From NCBI RefSeq assembly GCF_001040845.1, contig NZ_CP011941.1, positions 1,649,993 through 1,713,992 of the forward strand: a stretch of 64,000 bases of DNA, given 5' to 3'. Both the position numbers and the translations under genes were made by a program. The DNA comes from Synechococcus sp. WH 8020. Lineage in GTDB: Bacteria > Cyanobacteriota > Cyanobacteriia > PCC-6307 > Cyanobiaceae. How positions within the stretch are numbered: position 1 is the stretch's first letter; every line of letters starts with the position of its first letter. Shown one piece after another: positions 44,947 through 52,466 of the stretch. The notes below the pieces were generated by a model. That model was not told the DNA's origin, made no database searches, and saw nothing but the letters and a program-made list of their open reading frames with translations.

Positions 44947-45186
44947 TTAAATGACGCATAGTTTTATCTTGAGCCTCCAGCACCGCTCAACAACACACGG
45001 CCAATCGATGAGAGGCTTAAAGAGCTTGCAAGCATGAAGAACATAAATACATGTTTTATGATTAACAAATCCAAGATCTCCACGCACGTCAACCAGTGAT
45101 CCTGATTCAATCAAATCCTGGGTAATTCGTCTTGAAACAAGCATTCTCTTACGCCTGCGTCGACGACGAGTTAGAGTTTCACTCAC
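44947..45186 (-). CDS. possible 79-aa basic protein
   Basis: MSETLTRRRRRRKRMLVSRR, then IESGSLVDVRGDLGFVNHK and a Cys-rich end. The Arg run could bind nucleic acid. AT-rich context; coding is uncertain. Confidence 0.35.
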   Translation of the reverse strand: MSETLTRRRRRRKRMLVSRRITQDLIESGSLVDVRGDLGFVNHKTCIYVLHACKLFKPLIDWPCVVERCWRLKIKLCVI

Positions 45187-45469
45187 TAGCTTAATAATTC
45201 CTGGCGTATTGCAATTAAATTATTCCGCAAATGCTTCAACACCTTCCTCATAAGAACGTCGTACTCGCTATTGAGCTGATCGTGTTGTGAACTGAAAGTG
45301 CTCTCCCTCAATAAGATCCCATTCGTCCTTGTCGTCTAAGTCACAGAAATCGACAGTCTTGTAAAGGGTATTGATTCGCGTCCCAAGAATCCGTGCAGTG
45401 GTACAACAATGGATTTATACGATGACACCACCGATGGGGACAGCACCGCCAAACATCTGGAGTGAATCA

Positions 45470-45766
45470 GTGAAACAACTTCTGATACCTGCAGCATTTT
45501 CTCTGTTGGTTGGCAGCCTTGGGACCACAGCGGTGCATGGTGGCACTTTGTCCGCCTGCGGTTGGCGAGGCACTACCGATCTGCGTTGTTATGAGGAAAC
45601 CAATGGCTGCTTCAACTTCCAACACGAAACAACGGGCACCTGCCACAAGGAACGCTATTGGTCAGGTGGAGTGAATGAAGCTCGTTCTTGGTGCCATAAA
45701 AATGGCGGTGTATGGCTGACAGCTGACCAGTCACGCCAGCTAAGCGAACGCTGTTCGCTGCGTTAA
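45470..45766 (+). CDS. 98-aa exported Cys-rich protein
   Basis: GTG start chosen because VKQLLIPAAFSLLVGSLG to TAVHGG is a good signal peptide; the frame is open 33 codons upstream. The mature part has six Cys (LSACGWRG, LRCYEETNGCFN, TGTCHKERYW, RSWCHKNGG, SERCSLR). A small secreted disulfide-rich protein, family unknown. Confidence 0.55.
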   Translation: MKQLLIPAAFSLLVGSLGTTAVHGGTLSACGWRGTTDLRCYEETNGCFNFQHETTGTCHKERYWSGGVNEARSWCHKNGGVWLTADQSRQLSERCSLR

Positions 45767-45966
45767 CTGCTTAGGTAAACAGAAGCCTCGTTTTGTAGCC
45801 ATCAGCGTCATTAGCCCTTAGTGCCATCAGCAGCGAAAGCAGGATTCTCATTCACCTCCCTTTCAGCGAGAAACAATAACAACTTAGTTTATGGCGAGCT
45901 AATAACTACTCACTTGGCAGGAAAAGATGTTTTTTTCCAGTCTTTATCCGAATATGACTTAGCGGA

Positions 45967-47322
45967 TTATGCAAAAGCGGATGGAATGACTAATCCATCT
46001 TTGACTTCGAAACTTGTTGTCTCTGATAATTGAAGTAGATCCGACTTGCCGGTTTCTCTACCTCCATACAATTCAAAATTAGTGACAGTCATCAATATCC
46101 CGTTACTACTTAAGACATTAGTGTCAAAATTAAATCTATATTCTCCGTCATCCAAGTAAAGTGTATCTTCACCTGCACCTCCATCTGCAGAAATTCCGCC
46201 AAATCCAAACAACTGGTCATTATCACCGCCTAAATCAATCTCCCCTACTCCATCAAAACCACCAATTGCATTAATAGTGTCATTGCCAAAACCCGTAGTA
46301 ATGAGTGAATCTGCACCAACAAAAATGCCTGTACCTGAAAGCGCTTCTCCAGTAACTATATCTTTGCCATCCCCAAATTCTATATTAGAATCAAAAAGAA
46401 ATATTCCATACCCTTGATCACCATTAGCAGATGCAGTCACTTTATTGTTGCCATCCCCGAATTTCATGAAATCAGCTTGACTCATAAATATTCCAATACC
46501 GTCTAGACCACCAGATGCAGTCACCTTATTGTTACCGTTCCCAAATTTCATTGAGGATCCAGTTCCAGAAAGATCTATTCCATACCCTTCATTACCACTA
46601 GCGGATGCAGTTAGCTTGTTATTTCCATTTCCATATTCCATTGAAGAAGAATTACTTATAGCTATTCCTCTGCTTGACCCAGAAGCAACCACCTTATTAT
46701 TGCCGCCACCAAATTTCATTGAGGATCCAGATCCAGAAAGATCTATTCCATACCCTTCATCACTACTAGCGGATGCAGTTAGCTTGTTATTTCCATTTCC
46801 ATATTCCATTGAAGAAGAATCACTTATAGCTATTCCTCTGCTTGACCCAGAAGCAACCACCTTATTATTACCGCCACCAAATTCTATCAGAGAATTAATA
46901 ATTAGGTTTATTCCAGTCTTCTCGCCTTTACCAATCAACTTATTGTTACCGTTTCCGAAAGCTATTAAAGCGTTACTCTGAAGGATAATTCCCGTATCTA
47001 AGCCTAAAATATTCAACTTGTTATTGCCATTTCCCAAGACCAAAGCTCCATTATTATTCCATAATCCATAATCTTCATTTCCTTTTATCTTGATTGCATT
47101 ATTCCCGCCAAACGTGTTGACCGTAACGACTGGCGGCTGGATTGTTATAACAGCATCATTCCTGCCTAGGTATAAAGAATTTTTAGTTTTCAAAATATTA
47201 CTACTGCCGTCCCAGAAGGGGGGGAATCCATTGAGCGGAAAACCTAAATAAGCCATTAGGGTTAGAGCTTTCTGAAAGATTAATGTCCGACTAAATAAAA
47301 GATCATTAAAAACATCCAGCAA
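45967..47322 (-). CDS. RTX-like repeat protein (GNGNNK repeats)
   Basis: 451 aa. From about residue 70 to 390 it is built of repeats centred on FGNGNNKLTAS or GGGNNKVVASG, spaced 24-31 residues, like calcium-binding beta-roll or beta-helix proteins. A 59-residue unit (GGGNNKVVASGSSRG to EGYGIDLSG) is duplicated in tandem with few changes. The C-terminus has GGAGEDTLYLDDGEYRF and lacks a Sec signal at the N-terminus, as in type I secretion substrates. Probable extracellular adhesin or surface protein (inference). No ABC exporter gene is adjacent. Confidence 0.7.
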   Translation of the reverse strand: MLDVFNDLLFSRTLIFQKALTLMAYLGFPLNGFPPFWDGSSNILKTKNSLYLGRNDAVITIQPPVVTVNTFGGNNAIKIKGNEDYGLWNNNGALVLGNGNNKLNILGLDTGIILQSNALIAFGNGNNKLIGKGEKTGINLIINSLIEFGGGNNKVVASGSSRGIAISDSSSMEYGNGNNKLTASASSDEGYGIDLSGSGSSMKFGGGNNKVVASGSSRGIAISNSSSMEYGNGNNKLTASASGNEGYGIDLSGTGSSMKFGNGNNKVTASGGLDGIGIFMSQADFMKFGDGNNKVTASANGDQGYGIFLFDSNIEFGDGKDIVTGEALSGTGIFVGADSLITTGFGNDTINAIGGFDGVGEIDLGGDNDQLFGFGGISADGGAGEDTLYLDDGEYRFNFDTNVLSSNGILMTVTNFELYGGRETGKSDLLQLSETTSFEVKDGLVIPSAFA

Positions 47323-47337
47323 TTCAATGAGAAAACG

Positions 47338-47523
47338 ATGAGTGCTCGATTAATGCTTCCTGGAACTATTACCTCTTTGCTTGGCTATTCCCTGTGTAAT
47401 CCTTATCGGCCTCAGTCTGATCTTTGCGAAACTAGTAAGTATTATTTAATCAGCTATATCAATAGAGCAATAGCCAAAGCAATGTATACACCGCTTAACT
47501 TGCTGGCGCCAGATGATGATTGA
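47338..47523 (+). CDS. possible 61-aa hypothetical protein
   Basis: MSARLMLPGTITSLLGYSLC, then LCETSKYYLISYINRAIAKAM. It begins 15 bp from the divergent repeat-protein start, so it may instead be that gene's promoter region. Confidence 0.25.
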   Translation: MSARLMLPGTITSLLGYSLCNPYRPQSDLCETSKYYLISYINRAIAKAMYTPLNLLAPDDD

Positions 47524-47578
47524 GCCTTCTGACGCCTCACACACGCTTGAGCAGGAAGGACCCAATTAATTAAAAAAT

Positions 47579-47602
47579 AAAAACCCCGCTTGTGGCGGGG
47601 TG
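47579..47602 (-). terminator. terminator of the PDPLTKI-repeat gene
   Basis: Minus strand CCCCGCCACAAGCGGGG then TTTTT, 73 bp after the stop. Confidence 0.75.
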
Positions 47603-47674
47603 GTCTCGGCCTGATGTCCATAACCCTGATCGCTTAATCGAACGGGTTCGCTGTAACTCATCAATGAACTGGTG

Positions 47675-48226
47675 TTACCTCCCCGTGCGCCTGGAGCTGG
47701 AAGAGGAATAACAAACAGCAGCGCCGTAACGAGGGAAATAGGCGTCGTTCGCTAGATCGTCGATTCCAGGTTGGCTGTCATCCATAGGTTCTCCTGCCAT
47801 CGTCACGGTCGTGCCATAGCCAGCCAGCATTTCAGGCATGGGTTCATAGGTGATGACTGCGTCAGCGCCCGTGACCAGCATCAAGTCTTCAATTCCGCCA
47901 GGCCGGGATGGATCTGGCTGCGGTGGACTGGTGTAGTGAGCGATCTTGGTGAGTGGATCGGGTGCAGCACCTACACCTGTGAGGTCATCAACAGCACCAG
48001 GCATCGATGGATCTGGATTCGGTGGACTGGTGTAGTGACGGATCTTGGTGAGTGGATCGGGTGCAGCACCTACACCTGTGATGTCATCAACAGCACCAGG
48101 CAGCGATGGATCTGGATTTGGTGGACTGCTGTAGTTACGGATCTTGGTGAGTGGATCGGGTGCCAGTGGATTGACTACTTTTGCAATGGCCATGACTTCA
48201 CTAGCGGCGGACAGAACTGGCAGCAC
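47675..48226 (-). CDS. 183-aa protein with three PDPLTKI tandem repeats
   Basis: Starts at GTG 48226 (an ATG at 48193 is also possible). The N-terminal hydrophobic run VLPVLSAASEV may be a weak signal. Three in-frame 33-residue (99-bp) repeats follow: APDPLTKIRNYSSPPNPDPS and two close variants with HYTSPP, GAVDDLTGVGA. The C-terminal part is non-repeated and ends in YSSSSSRRTGR. Pro- and Asp-rich, probably extended in structure. Not recognised; low-level variation among the repeats shows recent expansion. Confidence 0.6.
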   Translation of the reverse strand: MLPVLSAASEVMAIAKVVNPLAPDPLTKIRNYSSPPNPDPSLPGAVDDITGVGAAPDPLTKIRHYTSPPNPDPSMPGAVDDLTGVGAAPDPLTKIAHYTSPPQPDPSRPGGIEDLMLVTGADAVITYEPMPEMLAGYGTTVTMAGEPMDDSQPGIDDLANDAYFPRYGAAVCYSSSSSRRTGR

Positions 48227-48607
48227 CAGGACGAGGGGCTGTATCCCTCTATACCCACAACTGATGAGGGGGTTGTGAGAGGTGGCTGAGAAATTGTGAG
48301 AGGTTGCTGAGAAATCAGCACTTCTCTGTTCCTGGTTCCATCAGCTTCTCTGGATTCAACAAATCACTCGATGCCCTGGCTCAACAGTGGCTGTGATTTT
48401 GCTCACAAGGTTGCAGAAAGCCAGCTGCAGTGATCAGACGAGGGCATGGCGGTCCACCCTCGAATACTGCTGAGCGAAGTCAAATTCTCAATAAGCGGGC
48501 ATCTGGATACAGCCATTGAGGAGATAAGAGCAAGACGCTCGTTTGTCGCGAAAAGGAAGGGGAAATCCCTGTTGTCACGAATTTGTCACGCGGGCCCTAA
48601 GAAATAA
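48227..48607. other. region between repeat gene and ssrA terminator
   Basis: Contains a second copy of the SLDALAQQWL peptide end (rightward, about 48340-48400) and a 53-codon rightward frame (48446-48607: MAVHPRILLSEVKFSI to SRICHAGPKK) that runs into the ssrA terminator. Either may be an island-border fragment. No attachment-site repeat was found by eye. Confidence 0.35.
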
Positions 48608-48633
48608 AAAAGCGGACCCTTGAGATCCGCTGT
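48608..48633 (-). terminator. terminator of ssrA
   Basis: Minus strand AGCGGATCTC-AAG-GGTCCGCT hairpin then TTTTTTA. Confidence 0.75.
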
Positions 48634-48639
48634 CCTGGA

Positions 48640-48922
48640 ATGGTTTAAGGGGGCATTCCACCCCCACGAGTCACTTGGGTGATAAGGCTGACTTCACCCC
48701 ATCTCCCTTAAAAGGGTCAGGCAGCAACAGGGGCTGCTTGACGGGAGAAACGTACGATGTTGTTCGCAGTTACGGGATTTGCTCTGACCGAGCAGGCTTC
48801 AGTCACCCTCCTTATGCCCCGTCGAAACCATTGCAGCCCCGAAGGGAGAATGGAGCTGAGCGGAATCGAACCGCTGTCCGAAACACCGGTGTGGACCACC
48901 TAGTCCGTTCAAGAACGGACTT
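48640..48922 (-). ncRNA. ssrA: circularly permuted two-piece tmRNA
   Basis: On the minus strand the acceptor piece comes first (T-arm AGCGGTTCGATTCCGCT and acceptor CAGCTCC, ending at 48852). A short spacer follows, then the coding piece beginning GGGGCTGCAATGG at 48840. CAGCTCC pairs with GGGGCTG. The tag frame starts at GCG, reads ANNIVRFSRQAAPVAA and stops at 48717-48719. A pseudoknot-like GTGGGGG...CCCCC follows, and a perfect inverted repeat (48902-48921) marks the 5' end. It rescues stalled ribosomes and tags proteins. Permuted, two-piece tmRNA is known in this cyanobacterial lineage. Confidence 0.92.
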
Positions 48923-48924
48923 TT

Positions 48925-49269
48925 TCATTCTGGCATCAAGAGCGCAGCAATGCTCGACCAAGCGATCCTCAGATGCAACAAGTTATTGCACAAAACCTTG
49001 AGAGGACTATCAAAAAGGCACTGAAACCACTTCATAGATCCCTGCTGAATCGGCACGAACGCCTGCTTCCCTCTTAAGGAATAAGGAACGTTTAACTGAT
49101 TACCACCAACCACCAACGAAGAAGCTTTGGACATGGAAACTTGCCAGCGACTAGAACCAATAGTGACCTCCCCTCGAATCACCTTGGCCACCTTCACGGA
49201 ATCACCATAAAAAACAAACAAAAAGCCAATAATGAACTTTATCGAGCCCGGCAACGCAGCAACAAACAA
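48925..49269 (-). CDS. possible 114-aa hypothetical protein
   Basis: MFVAALPGSIKFIIGFLFVF helix, then VAKVIRGEVTIGSSRWQVS and RGKQAFVPIQQGSMKWFQCL. It ends next to the ssrA 5' end. It could be a small membrane protein, or just upstream DNA; codon signal is weak. Confidence 0.3.
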   Translation of the reverse strand: MFVAALPGSIKFIIGFLFVFYGDSVKVAKVIRGEVTIGSSRWQVSMSKASSLVVGGNQLNVPYSLRGKQAFVPIQQGSMKWFQCLFDSPLKVLCNNLLHLRIAWSSIAALLMPE

Positions 49270-49467
49270 CGATAGTGGCTCAGCATTTGCATGAAAGAAT
49301 ATGAGGCCAGCAAGAAAACATCAAAACCAAACCATATCAATAAAATCAAACCAAGAGTGTCGCCGAAAAGCAGCAAAACACCTGGGCAACACACAAACTA
49401 GAAAATCCAAAGAAAATCCCAAAAGGAGCTCACTACTAAAAGCAAGTGACTACTCTAAAACCACTGA

Positions 49468-49950
49468 TTGACAACGGATTTGGCCAAATTCAACCAAGTC
49501 TCTCTAAGAATCGTGATTTGGCTGATGGGGGCTGGTTACCTCTTCATTGAAGCCCGCGAATTCGTAGCCACTAAGCAACTCTCAAACATAGCAATATTTG
49601 CCATTTTGTTCATCCTAGCAAGCTACCAATCAAGCGTTTCGCGACTTTATATCTCTCTCAAGAAATTCGCGCCAGCATGTCGCTGTTACCGGGCATCAAG
49701 CCTGATGTTTACAGCTTCATTAATGGCAGTATTCGATGCTTCTCTTGACTTTTTAAAAAGCTCCATCTCACCCGAATCCCTCGCACCGATCGCCCTTACC
49801 TTGCTCTTCATCCTGGGGTGGAGTGTGAATTTAACGGCAGTTATCTTCACCCTGATCTCAATGGAATTGTTTCTCCCGATCATCATCTCTGGACCAAGCA
49901 CGCAACCTGCCGATTGGGATTCGAATACCGTTTCAAACAGTGGTGATTAA
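49468..49950 (+). CDS. 160-aa integral membrane protein
   Basis: TTG start, which is doubtful. Four hydrophobic segments (LRIVIWLMGAGYLFI, SNIAIFAILFILASY, LMFTASLMAVFDASL, IALTLLFILGWSVN/AVIFTLISMELFLPII). Looks like a four-helix membrane protein of unknown family. It ends 12 bp before the methyltransferase gene. Confidence 0.55.
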   Translation: MTTDLAKFNQVSLRIVIWLMGAGYLFIEAREFVATKQLSNIAIFAILFILASYQSSVSRLYISLKKFAPACRCYRASSLMFTASLMAVFDASLDFLKSSISPESLAPIALTLLFILGWSVNLTAVIFTLISMELFLPIIISGPSTQPADWDSNTVSNSGD

Positions 49951-49962
49951 GCAAAAAACAGA

Positions 49963-51114
49963 GTGAAGAAGCAAGCAAGATCTGAGCGCATCAAAGGCGT
50001 TTCCGTACTCCCTCAAGGATTAGAGGAAGCTGGAGTGGCTGAGCTCGTGGCTCTCGGAGCCAAAGCGGTCAAACCACTACGGAGAGCGGCCACGTTTGAG
50101 GCCGACATGGCTTGCTTCTATCGGCTTCATTTGCAATGCCGACTTCCTTTTCGATTGCTTCGAGAAATGGCTCGTTTCCGATGCGATGGCCGCGAGACGC
50201 TGTATTCAGGGATTCAGGAAGGACTGAACTGGGAACGTTGGCTGCATCCTTCGATGAGTTTCCGGGTGGATGTCACCGGCACGGCTCCCGGCCTCAATCA
50301 CAGCCACTACACCGCACTACAAATTAAGAACGCGATCGTCGATCGACAGCGCGACATCTGGGGGCAACGGTCCTCAATCGATCTCGAAGAACCCGATGTT
50401 TCCCTGCATGTGCATCTCGATCGAGAGGGTGGGGTCCTGAGTCTCGATGGATCAGGCGGCAGTCTCCACCGCCGCGGCTACCGCGCAGAAATGGGGGAGG
50501 CTCCGCTCAAAGAAAATCTTGCTGCTGGTTTGATCCGCCTGAGCGGATGGACAGGAACAACGCCTCTGGTCGATCCGCTCTGTGGCTCAGGGACGCTCCT
50601 GATCGAAGCGGCCTCCTTGGCTGCAGGCCATGCCCCGGGACTGAACCGCAGCTTTGCCCTTGAAGGCTGGGCTGATTTTGATGACGACCTTTGGAGAGAA
50701 GAAAAAGAGCGCGCGCTCAACCGCCAAGAGCAGGGCCAATTCCAGCCGATCATCATTGGCTGCGAACAGGATCCATCGATTGCCAAACAGGCTCGCAACA
50801 ACGTCGAGGCCGCTGGTCTCTCCCACTTGATCTCCATCCAAACGGGAGATTTCAGAGATCTCAAACTTCCAGAAGGACCAGGAACGATCGTTTGCAATCC
50901 TCCTTATGGATTACGTGTCGGAGCCGATCAGGATCTTGAGGCGCTGTATGGCGATCTCGGTGGCATGGTGAAAACCCAGGCCTCAGGATGGGACTTCTGG
51001 TTGCTCAGCGGCAATGCTGGTGTCACGGGAGCCCTCCGGATGAGAGCGTCCCGACGTATCCCGATCAACAATGGTGGGATCGACTGCCGCTGGTTGCACT
51101 ACCAGGTGCGTTAG
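49963..51114 (+). CDS. rlmL: RlmL/THUMP-type RNA methyltransferase
   Basis: 383 aa from GTG. THUMP-like N-part (GLEEAGVAELVALGAKAVKPLRRAATFEAD), then a class I SAM-methyltransferase with motif I DPLCGSGT (about 204-211) and catalytic NPPYG (about 312). This is the N6/N2-guanine family of 23S rRNA methyltransferases (RlmL/RlmK-like) without the second RlmK domain. Substrate is inferred. Core gene marking the right edge of the island. Confidence 0.85.
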   Translation: MKKQARSERIKGVSVLPQGLEEAGVAELVALGAKAVKPLRRAATFEADMACFYRLHLQCRLPFRLLREMARFRCDGRETLYSGIQEGLNWERWLHPSMSFRVDVTGTAPGLNHSHYTALQIKNAIVDRQRDIWGQRSSIDLEEPDVSLHVHLDREGGVLSLDGSGGSLHRRGYRAEMGEAPLKENLAAGLIRLSGWTGTTPLVDPLCGSGTLLIEAASLAAGHAPGLNRSFALEGWADFDDDLWREEKERALNRQEQGQFQPIIIGCEQDPSIAKQARNNVEAAGLSHLISIQTGDFRDLKLPEGPGTIVCNPPYGLRVGADQDLEALYGDLGGMVKTQASGWDFWLLSGNAGVTGALRMRASRRIPINNGGIDCRWLHYQVR

Positions 51115-51124
51115 CCGCAATCGA

Positions 51125-51523
51125 TCAACGCCCCATCACAGCACGGGTGGTTTTGGACAAGCCTTCAAGGGTCTGCGGCAAATAAGGACCCTTCGCCAGC
51201 TGTCCTCCAATCCGCAAGCTCGCACCAGCAAGCACCACATTCAACACAGCAAGGGTGAGCAACGACTGCATCAAGGTCCAGTTGAAAGCGGTTTGCGACC
51301 AAACAACAAAAGCAGTTTCAACAGCCACAAGAGCCAGGAGCATCAAGGTTCCGCCCATGGCCAAAAACACTCCCCCGCTGATCAGGCGACGCTTCTCGCG
51401 ACCGACCTCCTGCAACGCAATTCGCACATGCAGGTCCATCACCGAACCAGCTAAAGCTGTCACTCGAGCCGCAGCGCCGAATCCCCTTGGGCGGCTCTCT
51501 TGAGATCCTGGAAGTTCACTCAT
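51125..51523 (-). CDS. phage holin-X/DUF1469-like membrane protein
   Basis: 132 aa. VTALAGSVMDLHVRIALQEVGREKRRLISGG, then two helices (GVFLAMGGTLMLLALVAVETAFV, SLLTLAVLNVVLAGASL). This matches the actinobacterial/cyanobacterial holin-X-like family; despite the name the role is probably a small envelope protein, not lysis. Its start overlaps the stop of the preceding gene, so both are coupled. Confidence 0.72.
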   Translation of the reverse strand: MSELPGSQESRPRGFGAAARVTALAGSVMDLHVRIALQEVGREKRRLISGGVFLAMGGTLMLLALVAVETAFVVWSQTAFNWTLMQSLLTLAVLNVVLAGASLRIGGQLAKGPYLPQTLEGLSKTTRAVMGR

Positions 51524-51948
51524 CAGGAACGACGACCTCCAGTTAGCAGGGCACCCACCAGGACGCCAACGCCAGCAGCGATGGCCAACGCCATCAGCGG
51601 CCGCTCCCGCACGGGACGTTCAATCTTGGGTCGCAAGGTGGCATTGAGATCATCAAGCAGCTGCTCGAGTTGCTCCTCGAGGGGCTCAAGCGTGTCCGCA
51701 AAACGACGCACACCATCACCGGGCTGATGCATCAGATCTTCCAGCTGTTGCTGCACGGTTTGCACCGCTCGATCGCCTTGGGAGGCAATCAATTGCACAA
51801 CCTCATCAAAACTGCCCCGGGTGGCCTCTAAGGCTTGATGCGTCACCTCGGGCCACCGACGCTGGATCTCAGGGACGAGAGACTCAAAATGATCCCGAAA
51901 CCGTTGCGCAAAATCCTTGTCTTCCTCTTGGGATGGAGCTGAGTCCAT
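51523..51948 (-). CDS. DUF883/YqjD-like membrane-anchored coiled-coil protein
   Basis: 141 aa from MDSAPSQEEDKDFAQR (a longer start exists upstream). Long helical part with LEATRGSFDEVVQLIASQGDRAVQTVQQQLEDL and LEEQLEQLLDDL, then a C-terminal glycine-rich helix PLMALAIAAGVGVLVGALLTGG. YqjD/ElaB-type proteins bind inner membrane and ribosomes; assignment is by layout. Coupled with the holin-X-like gene. Confidence 0.68.
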   Translation of the reverse strand: MDSAPSQEEDKDFAQRFRDHFESLVPEIQRRWPEVTHQALEATRGSFDEVVQLIASQGDRAVQTVQQQLEDLMHQPGDGVRRFADTLEPLEEQLEQLLDDLNATLRPKIERPVRERPLMALAIAAGVGVLVGALLTGGRRS

Positions 51949-51993
51949 GGATAGGGGTAACGCCTTTCTCAGCCTAGAGATGGTGTCCAGGAG

Positions 51994-52416
51994 ATGACAC
52001 CCATCACCGTGCAACTGTCTCGATACCTATTCCTGGAACACACGAATGCTCCAGATGATCCGACCTGCCGACATGTGGATTTACTCCTGGAAGATGGCGC
52101 AAGCTGCCGCACCTGGCGTCTGAGCAGTGTGCCCCTTCCCAACGGCCCCAGCCTCCAAGCAATCCCCTTGCCAAGGCATCGCCTGATCTGGCTTGAGCGA
52201 ACGTCAGCGGCAGTGTCTGGAGGACGCGGCTGGGGACGCCGCATTGTGGGAGGTGCTTTTCAAGGGGGCTTGCCCGACAACCCAAAGGAGCCGATCAAGG
52301 TTGAACTACTTGGCACTGCCGCTCTCCACTTACCAGACCCCTTAACCCTTGAACTGGCCAATGGCGAATGCCGGCTGCACACATCGGCTCATAACGGTCC
52401 AGCACAAAGCCCTTGA
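51994..52416 (+). CDS. LigD-phosphoesterase-like small protein
   Basis: 140 aa. RYLFLEHTNAPDDPTCRHVDLLLEDGASCRTWRL, PLPRHRLIWLERTSAAVSGGRGWGRR. The order H...D(L)LLE-DG..TWRL then HRL, SGGRG resembles stand-alone proteins related to the 3'-phosphoesterase domain of LigD; His15 and His26 are candidate metal ligands. The match is an inference from memory. It could act in nucleic-acid end processing. It lies directly upstream of smc on the same strand. Confidence 0.6.
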   Translation: MTPITVQLSRYLFLEHTNAPDDPTCRHVDLLLEDGASCRTWRLSSVPLPNGPSLQAIPLPRHRLIWLERTSAAVSGGRGWGRRIVGGAFQGGLPDNPKEPIKVELLGTAALHLPDPLTLELANGECRLHTSAHNGPAQSP

Positions 52417-52466
52417 GCTTTTCAGAAGCTTCGCTAGTTTTGATTTGCTGACAGCTGTGTCACCTG

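Noticed and set aside
46529-46981. Plus-strand repeat protein rich in Leu/Pro
   Set aside because: Shadow of the GNGNNK repeats of the leftward RTX-like gene; no start context or domain.
47930-48170. CRISPR-like array or satellite
   Set aside because: The 99-bp units are contiguous, in frame and translate to PDPLTKI repeats.
48717-48899. 60-aa leftward protein over ssrA
   Set aside because: It is the tmRNA tag frame read through the coding and acceptor pieces, not a protein gene.
48840-48925. Second ssrA-derived attachment site elsewhere in the window
   Set aside because: I looked for a duplicated T-arm and acceptor segment in the island and left flank and saw none.
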